DNA of 64,000 bases, taken from contig OX419760.1 of assembly GCA_948567375.1 (NCBI GenBank), positions 12,338,001-12,402,000 of the forward strand, given 5' to 3'. The notes under the pieces are model-generated. The model was given only the letters and a program-made list of their open reading frames with translations. It was not told the origin of the DNA and did not search any database. How positions within the stretch are numbered: position 1 is the stretch's first letter; every line of letters begins with the position of its first letter. A program made the translations under genes and the position numbers. The DNA comes from Lunularia cruciata (taxonomy: Eukaryota; Streptophyta; Marchantiopsida; Lunulariales; Lunulariaceae). Positions 35,601 to 47,650 of the stretch are shown piece by piece.

Positions 35601-36836
35601 TTGAGATTAAGAAGTCCTCCATCCCCAACTTCTTCCTTGGAGTCTTTGTTGTTGATGGTGTTGAGGTGCGAGTGCTCCTAGTAGAAATAGGAGTATCCTT
35701 GCTTGGAGTGAATCCTTGGAAGAGTGAACATCCTCTGCAAAACAAGCTCTCTTCTTCTCTTGTGCCAAAAGCTCCAAATTAAGACTCTTGGAGTTTGAGC
35801 ACTCTCCCTTCTCATACTTGCTCTCAGCCACATCTATGGATGCTATCCCCTTACCTTTGTTGGGATTAGGAGCCACTTGGGTTTCACTACCACCCTCTTT
35901 CTCTCTGTTGGCTCCCTCATAATCCCTTCCTCCATGGTAAGTGGAATTTGGGCAATTCCTTTGGATATGGCCTCTTCCCCCACAACCAAAACAATTTCTA
36001 TCATTGAAATTGTTGGCTAGTTGGCCTCCTCTATATGGATAGTTTCCATAACTCCTAGGCCCTCTCCCTACATTCTGATCCACCTCTCTCTTCTCCCATA
36101 ATTGCACCACATTGATCTTGAGATCCGCAAGTTGTTCTATGATGGTTTGAAGTGGATCTTTTGGTGGAGGTGCAAGAACTGGAGCAACCACTACTTGTGA
36201 TGCAACCCTTGCCACCAAAGTATCAGAAGTTCCACCATACTTGTAGCCTTGAGGAGGATGCACAACCTCCTTCACCACCAAATCACTCTCATCTCCTTCC
36301 AAACTCTCCTCCATACGAATTGCGATCTTGATAGCTTCAACCTTGGAAGAAGGTTTCTCATATCTCACCTTGCTTCTAATTTGTGATCTCAACCCTCCCA
36401 AAAAATTCTTGGTGAGCATGGCCCCTTTGCCAATCATTGTAGTCTCCACATCATCCCCACCCTTCCTCAACACTATGCAAAATCTGGACTCTAACTTTTC
36501 CACTCTTTCCACATAGACTCTCACTTTCTCTCCATCTCCTTGCTTGAGAAATGTAACCTCATTCATCAATCTCTCATAACTCTCATTAGGAAGAAAGTGC
36601 TCAATGAGTGCGGAAGTCAAAGTCTCCAAAGACTCCTCTTCCACATCTCTCCTCTCTCTCTTTTGGTATTCTGACTCATACCATGTAAGTGCTGCATCCT
36701 CAAAGAAATCTGGTAATAATGAGGCCCACTCATTCTTCCTCCTCTCATTGTTTCCTATGCAAGCTCTCTTGAAGTCTTTCACAAAGGTCTCCACATCTTC
36801 TCCATCCTTGCCAAAGAAAACCGGAAGTTTCCCCAT
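35600..36836 (-). pseudogene. gag of B-3
   Basis: Starts MGKLPVFFGKDGEDVETFV at 36836. The capsid-like domain (EWASLLPDFFEDAALTWYES, TFLKQGDGEKVRVYVERV, MLTKNFLGGLRSQIRSKV) is followed by a CCHC knuckle CFGCGGRGHIQRNC near 35990-35945. Gag would form the particle and bind RNA. The reading region is long and mostly open, the best gag in the window. It passes into the protease region downstream. Confidence 0.8.
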
Positions 36837-37066
36837 CTTAACCTCTCACTATCTTTCTTTCTCAATTTTTTTTCTCTTTTCTTTTCTCTCACTCTATTAC
36901 TAATAGAGTATATACATGACTAACACCATCTGAGAATAATCCACTCTAGGGAACACAAAAGGTTCAGGTTGCTCCAAGATTTCTATAGCAACATCAAATC
37001 CTAGAGTGCATATTAATCTAACTCTCATGGATAGTTTATCCATAAGTTGAAAGATTATCTCCATCA

Positions 37067-37471
37067 CTAATCTTGAGAACTAGCTAATGGAGGTGGTAGT
37101 ATTTCTGTAGCTGTACTAAGACTCTCTCCAAGATCCTTCACCAAGGTCTCCAAAAGTGCTTTTACTCCACTACACTCATGTCCTTTTGGAAGTCCTTCCA
37201 CTCCACAAACCTCACACAACTCCTTGGTCTTAGATCTTCTCCCTCCTAATCTTGGTGAAGAAGGTCCAACATGCAAACCCAAGTCAAGTAAGCCTCTCCT
37301 TTCCCTCAATCTCTTGCTCTCAAAGGTCAATGGACATGGACTTGCCTTATGTCCCTTCTCTCCACATAGAAAACACTTAGACTCACTCTTTCCTCCAAGT
37401 GGTGTAGGTTTTTGGATCCTCTCAACACTCTCTTCAAATTCTATTGTAAACTCTCTTTTCCTCAAATCCAC
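37067..37471 (-). pseudogene. Pre-gag zinc-knuckle ORF of B-3
   Basis: About 134 residues: an N-terminal part with TIEFEESVERIQKP, then CFLCGEKGHKASPC (CCHC), RLRERRGLLDLGLHVGPSSP, CEVCGVEGLPKGHEC and VKALLETLVKDLGESLS. It lies about 230 bp before gag in the same orientation. The copy at 30190-30590 shows it is a regular part of family B. It may chaperone RNA, or it could be a displaced second nucleocapsid. The function is unproven. Confidence 0.6.
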
Positions 37472-37520
37472 CCCTAGCTAAATATCACAATACCACACAC
37501 ATGCACAAATGGGTGTTACA

Positions 37521-38798
37521 TGCCAAAGATGCAGAAATAGAAGGGGCTAAACATCATTGGGACAAGAGACTTCATGCACTTTTGTGGGAGTATAGGACAA
37601 CCATGAAGACTTCCACTGGATATTCTCCATTTCAATTGTTATATGGTATTGAGTCTACCTTACCTATTCACTTTGATCTTCCTACCTTCCAAATCATTCA
37701 TAGGATATTGAAGAAAGCACAAGGATGTGATGTACATAAGTCAAGGAAGGATCAACTCATGGAGTTGGAAGAGGCAAGAGCAGTTGCTATAGAGCAAGCC
37801 CAAAGGAAACAAAAGGAGAGCTATGACAAGAGGCAAGGCAAGAAGAAGGTAGAGCCTTCAAAAGAAGGCTCTAAAGAAGGTGACTAGGTAATGTTATTTG
37901 ATTCCATTTGATTCAAGAGAGTGCAAAAGAAGTTTTTGCCTAAGTACTTTGGACCTTTCATAGTGGAGAAGGTGTAGGGCAATTACATCTAGGATCTCAA
38001 GGAGTTGGGAGGAAGACAATTTGATAGGATTAACCATGATAAATTGAAGATATATCATAGAAGGTAGAGAGACCTTCACTTTGAGGACAAAGTGAAAACT
38101 TAGTCTGGGGGTAAATGTAACACCCATTTGTGCATGTGTGTGGTATGGTGATATTTCTTTTGGTATACCAAGTACTTGAGAGATATTCTTTATATAGAGA
38201 TGAAGGATGGTTCTACATTAGTCATGATTAGCTAAAGTTAGTCATAGCTAAGATAGAGGAGACCTTACTTTAGAGGAAGTGGAAAAGATGAGACTACTAT
38301 TTTGGATTCTAGTGTGTTGATTTAGTATCATTCATAGGTGTTTGGATTTAAGGAAAGAGTTGAGAACTCTTGGGCCCGTAAGCCTTCTTTTTTTGGTTTC
38401 TTCTATAGTCCAAGGGTAGTCCATGTGAAGGAATCCTTGGCTTAGTGGTTGGGTCAAAATAAGATCACATGCTTAGGGGAATATGCCCATGTGGATAGAT
38501 ATTCCTTTATACTTTTTGACTTTACTTGACTTTTAGCCTTGTAACTTGAGTTACTTTGGTAAATAGTAACTTTAGTGCATAACTATTTCACAAGTATATA
38601 AAGGAGGAGGTACTCATCATCCTTTCATTTACAACTATCTATCTCTCATTGAGTTCTCTAGTAAACAATGTCTTGAGTCTTGGAGTGTTAGCCTTGGAGG
38701 AGTATGATGGAGGTGGGGTACTTTGCCTTCTTAGTCCATGGTGCGCTATCATAATAGCTATCAGAGGTTCATCTTGAGTGAGAGACAGGCTGGCTCAC
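37521..38798 (+). mobile_element. Family B tail B-4: integrase end plus 3' LTR
   Basis: Integrase C-terminal part (AEIEGAKHHWDKRLHALLWE, YSPFQLLYGIESTLPIHFDL) from 37521 to about 38090, polypurine tract TCTGGGGGTAAA, then an LTR at 38116-38798 (TGTAACACCC ... CTGGCTCAC). It could be the right arm of the element whose left arm is B-2, but the middle is missing and no target duplication supports this. Broken. Confidence 0.75.
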
Positions 38799-39958
38799 AT
38801 ATCTTCCTACCTTCCAAAGCATTCATAAGAGATTGAAGAAAGCACAAGTGATGAAAATTCAAGGAAGGATCAACTCATGGAATTGGTGAAGGCAAGAGCA
38901 ATTGCCATGGTTTGGGAGGCAAGCCCAAAGGAAACAAAAAGAGAGCTATGACAAGAGGCAAGGCAAGAGGAGGGTGATTGGGTAATGTTATTTTCTCCTA
39001 TTTGAGATCAAGAAAGTGCAAAAGAAGTTTTTGGCTAAGTAATTTAGACCTTTCATAGTGGGGAAGGTGTGGAGAAATTACACTTATGATCTTAAGGAAG
39101 GAAGATTGGGAGGAAGATACTCTGATAAGATTAACCATGACAATTTGAAGATGTATCATAGAAGGTAGAAAGACCCTTCACTCTAGAGACAAAGTGAAAT
39201 CTTAGTTGGGGGTAAATGCAACATCCATTTGTGCATGTATATGCTATTGTGATATTTATTTTGGTATGATAAGCACTTGAAAGATATTATTTATATAAAG
39301 ATAAAATATGGTTCTACATAAAAGATTGTTCTACATTAATCATGATTAGTTAAAGTTAGTCATAGCTAAGATTTAAGAGGACCTTACTTTAGCGGATATA
39401 GAAAAGATGAGCATCATTATTTTAGATTCTAATGTATTGACTTGGTATTATTCTTAGGGGTTTGGCCTTGAGGAAAGAGTTGAGAATTCATGGACCCACA
39501 AGCCTTTTGCTTTGGATTCTTCTATAGTCCAAGGATAGCCCATGTGAATGAATCCTTGACTTAGTAATTGGGTTAAGATAGGATCACATGCTTAGAAGAA
39601 TATTCCTATGAGTATAAATATTCCTTTAAATTTTTGACTTTATTTGAATTTTAGCTTAATTTGAAATACTCCAATAATTAATAAATTTAGTATGTAACTA
39701 TTTTAAAATTATAAAAACTAAGGGTAAAGAAATGAAATGAAATGAGGGAAATATTTTACAAGTATAAAAACTAAGGGTAAGGAGATCATTTCATTTATAA
39801 TTATTCTTCCCTCATTGAGTTCTCTAGTGAGCAATGGATTGAATCTTGGAGTGTTAGAGGAGTATGATAGAGTTGGGGTTTCTTGCCTTCTTAGTCCATG
39901 ATGCACTACCTTAATAGCCATTGGAGGTTCATCCTAAGTGAGAGACAATCTAGCTCAC
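38799..39958 (+). mobile_element. Older family B tail B-5: integrase end plus 3' LTR
   Basis: B integrase-tail sequence (from ATCTTCCTACCTTCC, 38799-39216) is followed by a diverged B LTR at 39217-39958 (TGCAACATCC ... TAGCTCAC). It differs from the other B LTRs much more than they do from each other, so it is an older insertion. It directly follows the LTR of B-4. Heavily broken. Confidence 0.7.
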
Positions 39959-40150
39959 AAAACTATCTATTTTTCTTTGGTGTCTTACTCAAAGGTGGCA
40001 AACAACCTAATTGATAATTCCTACCTTGGTGTTGTACTTGATTTTTTGTTGAGTCCAATCAAATTGAACTTTTGATGTTCAACCCAAGGTAAACCTAGAA
40101 TGACTTCTCTATAAATTCCAAAACCTATGCTCATATTAGGCATTTGGAGT
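39959..40150 (-). mobile_element. Inverted chromovirus C fragment (protease region)
   Basis: On the minus strand this reads as the family C protease end (GTCATTCTAGGTTTACCTTGG ... TTGAGTAAGACACC) and is an inverted, diverged repeat of the plus-strand sequence at about 41690-41865. It lies between the B-5 LTR and the start of the plus-strand C element. Confidence 0.65.
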
Positions 40151-42298
40151 TTCATTCATTCAAGAGTTCTAATATGATCTTTCACTCTGATTTTCCATTT
40201 TTCTATTTCTCTCCTTGGCCTTTTAAATTGGTATTAGAACAAAGAATAGGATGGATGGAATTTATGGACAACCAAATCTATTTCCGCTAAACCATTGAGA
40301 TTTTTGTGTCCAGATACTACCCAAGCATCATTTCACACAATTCATCATCTCATGCTTTGGGTAGAATTTTTTGAATGCAATCACCTTGTCCGATGAACCC
40401 TTAGTACTTCCAGTTATAACTTGTAGAGTTTGTAACTTATGGAGAATGGTGGACATGTTGCAACTATATGTTAACTTAGATAAATTGTAGGTAGTTTGAT
40501 AGAGTAGTAACATGGAAGCAATGCCCCAATTTATCATTACTATGCACCAAAAAATCAGCACTTTATTCAATTATTGATAGAATAAGACCTCTACAACAAG
40601 AGCATGTAGAGAGAACACCATTTTGAGAAGAAAAAGAGCAAATCTTATTTCCAAAGCCCAAAGTATTTGATAACAAGAATCTCCCAATCATAGTGGAGAA
40701 TTTTTTGTTTGACTATGAAAATTATTTTGGAGCTACAAATCATCAAGACAAACAAAGATAGATTCTCTTGGTTTCAAGCCAATTAGATAGAGTGGCAAAA
40801 CTATAGTGGCGGTTCTAAGTGGAGCAAATTGAATGGCAATTTGTTGTGCCAATCTCAACATGGGAACAATTCAAGAATGTAATAATTAGGTGATTCTAAG
40901 CTATAAATGCCACACAAGCCACACAAGATAGGTTGGCAAAAGTGAAGCAAATTGGTTTTGTAAGAAGTTATATCTCTCAATTCTAGAACACCATAATGCA
41001 AATTCCCGATATATTAGAAGGTGAAGCTCTAGATTGATTTGTGAGGAGTTTAAAGTCATACACCAAATTGACAATGACCATGTGAATGCCCAAACACTTG
41101 AAGGAAGCTGTGCAGTTAGCTTAGTGCTTTGATTCCTTGGTTACAACAACTTGGTCTTGACCTTGACCTTCATAGAACTTGCCAACACACTACACACGGG
41201 TGGAGGAATCGACATCAATGGAGATTGATATCATCCAATGGAGATCACTTGGCATAACAAATATGGAAAGACTACAACAAAATGAAAAAAATTGTCACCA
41301 AATTGGACATCACATTGTTTGAATGTACACTCAAGGATAGACAACCCTAATAAATTGCTCAAATGGAGTTTGTGGAGCGTGATGATCAAGGAAATAAAGA
41401 ATCTTAGAAGGAGAATTTGAGCCACCTATTGGGAACTTGATAAGTTCTAATAAGATTGAAGGCTTGACCTATGCAAGTTTAGTTCACTTGCAAGATATAA
41501 TATCTAATCATGGTTGTAGGATTTTGGTGGATTCTAGAAGTTCAAAGAATTAGTTATCCATATAATTAGCAAAGGAATTAGGTATTCTTATCAAGCCAAT
41601 AATAAGAAGTAAATTGATGATAACAAATGGTAAAAAGGGTTTTGCATTTTGTACTAACATCTTGTTACATTCAAGATTGGGAAGGGATATTTGGAGTATA
41701 TGAGGTTTGTAGTGGCACCTTTACACTATGATGTCATTCTAGGTTTACTTTGGCTTGAACATCAAAGGGTTCAATTTGATTGGATCCAATAACAAATTCA
41801 AGTACAATACCAAGGTAAGAATTACCAATTAGGTTGTTTGGCACCTTTGAGTAAGACACCTAAGAATAGTCAATCCTAAAATAGAAAGTTTGTCAATAAA
41901 GCAACCATAGAGCAAGTTTTGGAGGAAGATAAGCTTATTTTGGCATTAAAGATCAAGCCAATTGTGCATAGAGAATATGATGAGGGACAAAAGCCTCATT
42001 AAGAAATGGTTGATAAAATAGTTCAAGAGTTTGTAGATGTATTTCTAGATGATCTGCCAAAAGAATTACCCTTTGATCATGGTATGTCTTTCAAGATTGA
42101 GTTCTTGCCAAGAAGTACTCCAATGAGTAGACCAATCTATTGGCTCTTAACAAAGGATTTGGATGAGCTTTGAATAACATTGATGAAGTTGTTTGAGAAG
42201 AATTTCATATGACATAGTACATCTCCTTGGGAAACATCCGTACTATTTGTTCCAAAGAAGGATATAGGACTTCAATTTTGTATTGATTACCATGGCCT
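40151..42298 (+). mobile_element. Old chromovirus C, left arm (leader, gag, protease, RT start)
   Basis: TTGGTATTAGAAC near 40229-40241 resembles the tRNA-iMet primer site TGGTATCAGAGC. The stretch before it could be the end of a degraded 5' LTR. Gag-like pieces (FLFDYENYFGA, WMAICCANLNMGTIQE) lie at about 40640-41330. Protease pieces (VILGLLWLEHQRV) lie at about 41690-41800. An RT start (FVDVFLDDLPKELPF) follows at about 42020-42298. The A-2 element cuts it at 42298, and it resumes at 55011. Very old: dozens of breaks. Confidence 0.7.
42206..42298 (+). repeat. Left copy of a 93-bp duplication flanking A-2
   Basis: This C-element stretch (from CATATGACATAGTACATC to CCATGGCCT) recurs to the right of A-2 at 54917-55009 with only one mismatch (CATCCGTA versus CATACGTA). 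It lies directly before the 5' LTR start. Confidence 0.85.
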
Positions 42299-44967
42299 TG
42301 TGGTGCCCACATTTTTTGTTTTTTTAGAATAAATGAGAAGAAGTGTATAGAGAAGTCGGATTGTGCCTGTATGGCCAAAGAAGGCAAAGAAAAGAGTCTT
42401 TAGGTTGAAACCCGAAGTAAAGTGACTTTGGGTCATAAGGCAAAGTACTCGGAAATGCCCTGTCAGCATACAATACGTAGGGAAAAATGTGGAGGTCATA
42501 GTAAGTACCCCGACGAAGAAGAGAACTCGGCAAGCAAAAGCCGAAGAAAACAAGAAACCTCAGAAGATGCAGAGAAGTAACCCGAGGCAAGGAATGGTGG
42601 TAATTGAGTCAGAAGATGAAGACTCAGAAGGCGAGGCCGAGCTCAAGACGGAGGACTCGGAGCATGAGGAGGAACCTGAGTTGACACTGCAGAGCGGAGA
42701 TATGAGCAGTGATAGTGAGGACGGTGGAGAGATGACCTCGGCGCCCGTGGCTGAAGAATACAAAGAAGAAGTGCAAGCCGAGGTAGAAGCCGAAGACAAT
42801 ACAGCGTTGGAAGACAAAGTACCGGTGCCAGAGGAGAAGAAGATCATAGTGCAGCGAGGAGTTTGCTCGCGACGTAAGGTGAAGTGTGAGGAGGGACCAA
42901 GTTGAGTGAAGGCAAAGGTAGAAGAGAGCTCAGGCAATGAAGCATCAATCCCGATACGACGACTCCAGAGAAGAAGGCGAGTATCGGGAGAACACGAGGA
43001 GAGAAGAGAGACCACTCCGCGGGAGGAAGAAGTTGCCAGTGATGGAGTGGAGTACCTACGAGAGGCAGTGTGCCCGCTGTTGGTGAAGTTGGAGTAGAAG
43101 AAGAAGGAGATGCAGTCAATTTGTCCAAAGGTAAAGATTGTATTGCAGGTGGTAGTAAGATTAGAAGAAGAGAACTCGGAGTTGAAGAGGAGTGTAACCC
43201 AAGGTGAGGAGGAGAGATAAGTACTGCGAGCGGAGGTAGTAGAGAGAAGTCAGGTAATCGAAGACCTGAAGAGAGAAGTGATCTATCGAGAGGATCTTGC
43301 GAGGAAGAGTGATATTGCAAGAGAAAGGCAGGTAGCTGAATACGAAATCTTGAAGCAGCAGTTTGCTAATTCAAGAGTAGAGCTTATCCATGCTATGGTG
43401 CGGATAGCATTGAAGGATCAAGAGCTCGATAGAGTGATGGAGAGTATAGAGGAGAAGAAGCAACTCTAGCAACGAGAGTTGGCTGCGAGATATAGAGAGA
43501 GATGAGAGATTACAAGAGTTACCTCGTACTCAAGAAGAGAAGGTTGAACAAAAGGAGAAAGAGAAGGAAGCGGTGAAAGCCGAGTTTGATGAAGAGTTGG
43601 CGATGTACAGAGAGGAATGGCTTGCGGATTGGGAACAAGAAAGGAAGACAAGATTGGAGCCATTGGAGGAGATAGTCCTGAGGGTGAATACGATGTTAAG
43701 TACAGAAGCCAACATTCGAATTGAAGAAGCGCGTCTGCACGAGTTGAAGTTGTTGGTGCAGGAGACGAGGCGAAGACAAGCAAAGGACATGGAGATGAAT
43801 GCCTTGTTAATAAAATTAGGAACTCGTGGAGATAGGAAGGTTTTAGAAGTAGAGGATAATATTTTCATAAGATTAGACTTAGTGAAAGTAGAGCTAGAAA
43901 AACTTCGGAAAGATGTTAAAGCAAAACCCGAAGTAGATAACATAGGAGTCCAAATGTCTTCGGAGTTGCCATCAGAGACATTAGAGAAGAGTGGGTCGGG
44001 AGATAAGGAGTTAGATAGATTACCCACTAGTGAAATTTCAGATCAGGAAAGAGAATTGTTGGATCTGGTAGAAGAAGTAGAAGATCTGAAACCCAAGGAA
44101 AAGATAGTAGGAAGTAAGATTACTTCGGGTTCGGGTTTGAAGGCCGATGACGATGTAGACATCGGATCGTAGTGGTAACAGATTTGAGATTTGAAGGGGC
44201 AAATATGAAGAGGTGCATTGTCATTTCGGATTTGCAGGTTAGAACAGTTGTTGTAGAACGGTATAGTTGTTAGAACTGTCGATTGCTTCACTATTTAAGA
44301 GTGGCATTCGCAAGAAATTGTTGTTCAGTGCTCATTATTTCTGAGAATAGATAAAGCAAAGTGCTGTGAAGCAGTGCTCGTTGCTTGAGCTTGATTCTGA
44401 GTATCAACTTTGTGATTGTGTTTGTGAATGTTTGGAGAAATTCGAAGTGCAAGTCAGAGTGTTTGTTGGATGTTGGATTCCACAGCCTTGATCTTCATTC
44501 TGTGTGTTTGATCCTAAGTGAAGTGCAATCGAAGCAATGCCTTGATAGATCTGAGAGGAATTGTAGTGTTGGTAGTATTCTGCATTTGTGAGTGCAGTGC
44601 GAAGTTGATGTGAAACAATTTCGATCAAGGAAGTTGTGCCTTCAGTGGAGGGATAGAACACAATTCTGAGGCAAAGTCGTTTTGCAGTGAAGTGCCATTT
44701 TTGGGAGAGCCTGAATCATCACAATCAAGATTGTTTGGAAAGATTTAATGGAGTTGTGATTATGGAGTGTTAATTCATGACAAGACTGCGAGTCAGTGCT
44801 TGTTACTCTCTTTTGGGTGTGGTTTCTACCTGAGAGATTAAAGACGCAACCAAGAAGAACTAAATTGTTACTTTGCTTTGTATTTGACCAATTCTGACTC
44901 GTATCTCTGCGGGAACGAACTTTACTTACCCGATTACCGCAAAAGTGATATTTGTTGGGTTGTCACT
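42299..44967 (+). repeat. 5' LTR of A-2
   Basis: Begins TGTGGTGCCCACATTTTTTG and ends TTGTTGGGTTGTCACT. It keeps both ends and most of the acidic and coiled-coil coding part (about 42489-44170, with the VDIGS tail) and the TATA-like box near 44290, but is shorter than its partner. Confidence 0.88.
42489..44172 (+). pseudogene. LTR-borne coding region (acidic + coiled coil), A-2 5' LTR
   Basis: Acidic linker (VVIESEDEDSEGEAELKTED, EEYKEEVQAEVEAED), basic patch RRLQRRRRV, then a coiled coil (DIARERQVAEYEILKQQF, ELEKLRKDVKAKPEVDNIGV) ending DDDVDIGS. Homologous to the other A LTR copies. The globular part is not present in this copy. Function unknown. Broken. Confidence 0.65.
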
Positions 44968-44974
44968 TGATTTT

Positions 44975-44994
44975 TGGCGCCGCTGCCAGGGATA
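44975..44994 (+). other. Primer binding site of A-2, tRNA-Asp type
   Basis: TGGCGCCGCTGCCAGGGATA lies seven bases after the 5' LTR. It is close to the complement of the plant tRNA-Asp 3' end and equivalent to the A-1 site. Confidence 0.78.
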
Positions 44995-45055
44995 CAAATC
45001 TCGGAAGTGGAAGAATACGAAGCCAAATTGGAAACTGGGTAGCAACACAATATGA

Positions 45056-47650
45056 ATGTCTGCATTGAGAGAACAACAAGAAGAGAGAGCTTGAAGACGA
45101 GCACTTTAGCGTGAAGAAGATGAACGTCTGAACGTCCCAATCATTGTTGACGAAACTGAACAAGAGGCGTCGGAGTTTCAACTCCTTCACGAAGTGCAAG
45201 AAGCCTTGCGAGAACTTGACTTCAAGAAACGCAAAGGCGGTTGGCAAGGCTACTTCGCATCTCCCTCTTCTTCCAAGAAGAAGAAAGAATCGAGTGGGCA
45301 AACATATGCATTGCGGCCCAGTTCACCAACTTCCCCTAGAGTTGTAAAGGAAGTTGTTTCCTTGAAGACCTTTGTTCGAGAAAAGACAGCAAGAACACTT
45401 ATTGAAGAGAAGTGTCAACATCTTCTACGAACGATTCCTTGGTTGTCCCGAAGGAATTTTGAAGAACCGATCAAAGGTGTTGATCCTGAATCTTCCACTT
45501 GGGTTGAAGTCGACACCCTTATAGCAGAAATTGTCGAAGAAGACCCCACCTTGAACTTGACGAATTGGAATCCCTGGGCTGACAACACGACATCAATTCC
45601 AGCCAATCTTTCAGTCCGTCAAGTTCCATATTACCTCAGCCGATTCTAGTGCATCGAATGATGACTTTGCTTCCTGTCACCCGACACGCCTATCAGAAGT
45701 ACAAGGGGACAGAACAAGACAAAGACCCCAATGAATTCATCTCCTTTGCTAACAAGGAGCATGACTCAGCGGATCGACTGAGAATTTTCCCAAGTTTGCT
45801 CCACAAGAAAGCTCGGAGCTGGTACACCCATGTGACCCAGAAGGGGTTTGTACTAGTGGACTGGGCAGACTTGAGAAACAACTTCCTGGAACGATTCCGG
45901 GAGGTTGATTACGATACGAGTGTCTTTGCGGCACTCAACGATTTGGACCGTGGTAAGAAGGAGAAGTTGAGAGACTACTCTGAGCGGTTCATGGCACTAC
46001 TGAACCAAGCTCCCAAGCAATCGGGGGTGGTGGGTTACTCCGATGCCCAAGCCATTACCTGGTTCCTCGGGGACCTTTCACCGGAGATACAAATCTTTGC
46101 CAGGGAGAGGAATGTAACTTCCCTGGACAAAGTACTCAAACATGTCGCTCGTTATGAAGCGGCCCACTCTCACTCTGCCGGTAACCGGAGAAATCGGGAG
46201 AAGAAAGGCAAGAAGCCCAGAAGAAGAGCTTCACGCAGTACCTCCTCTTCTTCGGACGAATCCTCCACGACTTCAAGCTCTTCTTTGGAATCCAAAGAAG
46301 AATCCAAGCCAAGACGAGTCAAAAGACGTGGAGGCAAGAAACCAGTGACTCCTCCAGCCAAGAGTGTACATAAGGCGGATACGAAGCTGGATGCCCTCAT
46401 CAAGGAGTTTTTGGATTTCAAGATCCAGATGATTGGGGCCAAGGACCAAAGGAAGGCCCCAGCATTTGGATGATCTAATGTGTGGTGCACCACATGTGGC
46501 AAATCCGGCCACACCAACACAGAATGCAATACTCGTAATGCATTCCCGGTGCAGCAAATTGATTGGGTTCCCGGATGGAACCAAGACGAGGACGAGGAGG
46601 CTGTATACCAAACTCAGGAGGTATAGCCTCAAGCAAGCACATTGTATCAAGGTTCAAGGTTTGGACCCAGGGAGTATAACCCCAATGCTCCTCCACAAAG
46701 ACCACCGATGAGCAACCAAAATTGGCCTCAGAATGTTGCACCCGGAGCCTGTTATAATTGTGGCTCAATGGGACATTGGTCCCCAAACTGTCCCAAGCCA
46801 AGAAGGCAAATTGGGTACGTTCCCTTGTGTTGAAACTGTAAAGGATCGGGGCATACGGGCAACCAATGCACTCACCCACCGAACCCGAAGCCGCCTGTAA
46901 AGTATGTACAAACTTCCGCTGAGCGTGTAGCACTTCAGCCGAAGGGGGATACAAATGTAAATTGCATAACTCTTGAGGAAGAAAGACCTCAAGAAGGGAG
47001 TCCGGCCTCAAAAAGAGAATGGCCGGACCTTGAAAATTTGAAGGTTGAGACACGCTCCAGCAAGAAGAAGCGTGATCCCAAAGAACTGAGTACGACCTTG
47101 TCGTCCTCCCGAAAGGCAAAGAGACTTTGCCCAAAAGCCATTCTTTCAGCCAAGGAGGAAAAGATCCTCACAAATGCCAAAGCTAAAGCCTTGCAGAAAG
47201 AATTAAAGGAGGCATTACTCAAGACTCGGGAACTGAGTTTGGAAGAGGAGACGAAGACGAAGTCTCCAATTTTCCCAGCGGACATCCGATCCGGAGTAAA
47301 GGGTCTGATCCAAGCCAAGGTGGGCCAACTTGAGGAACCTCGGGTTAAGGCCATCAGCAAGCCCGTCACCATTTTGAAGCGTCCCGAAGCCAAGAGGGAA
47401 CATGGAGAGACTTCAAATCCAAAGGCGAAGACGAAGACGGTCAAATTGGGAAGAGTTCCCCAATATGATATTGTAGCCAATCTGGCCACCACAAATGCCA
47501 ACGTTACATTCAAGCAATTGTGGGAAGATAACAAGCTGTACAAGAGACAACTTAATTTGGCTCTCAAGAAGGTGAGGTCAATGTCAAAGAAGGACGTGCC
47601 GGCTATTTATCGTATTGAACAAGAAGATTTGGGATCTCCCGAGGTAGACA
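45056..47650 (+). pseudogene. gag region of A-2 with three zinc knuckles
   Basis: N-terminal part (EALRELDFKKRKGGWQGYFA), capsid-like domain about 45650-46140 (HAYQKYKGTEQD, KKARSWYTHVTQKGF, LRNNFLERFREVD, LRDYSERFMALLNQAPKQ), then Ser- and Arg-rich sequence and CCHC knuckles CTTCGKSGHTNTEC (about 46490-46531), CYNCGSMGHWSPNC (about 46750-46791) and a third near 46830-46870. A charged Lys-rich linker about 47038-47600 leads to the protease. Gag packages the RNA into particles. Broken. Confidence 0.8.

Larger units (their letters stand above)
31280..37520 (-). mobile_element. Family B element B-3, minus strand, nearly full length
   Basis: The 3' LTR is at 31280-31970. The internal region (31971-37474) is in the order, read on the minus strand, pre-gag ORF, gag, protease, RT, RNase H, integrase, polypurine tract. 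At the far end only about 46 bp of 5' LTR remain (37475-37520, TAGCTAAATATCAC ... GTGTTACA). No matching target duplication could be found. It separates two plus-strand B pieces (gag at left, integrase tail at right). Coding parts are fairly well kept, with perhaps five or so breaks. Confidence 0.85.
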
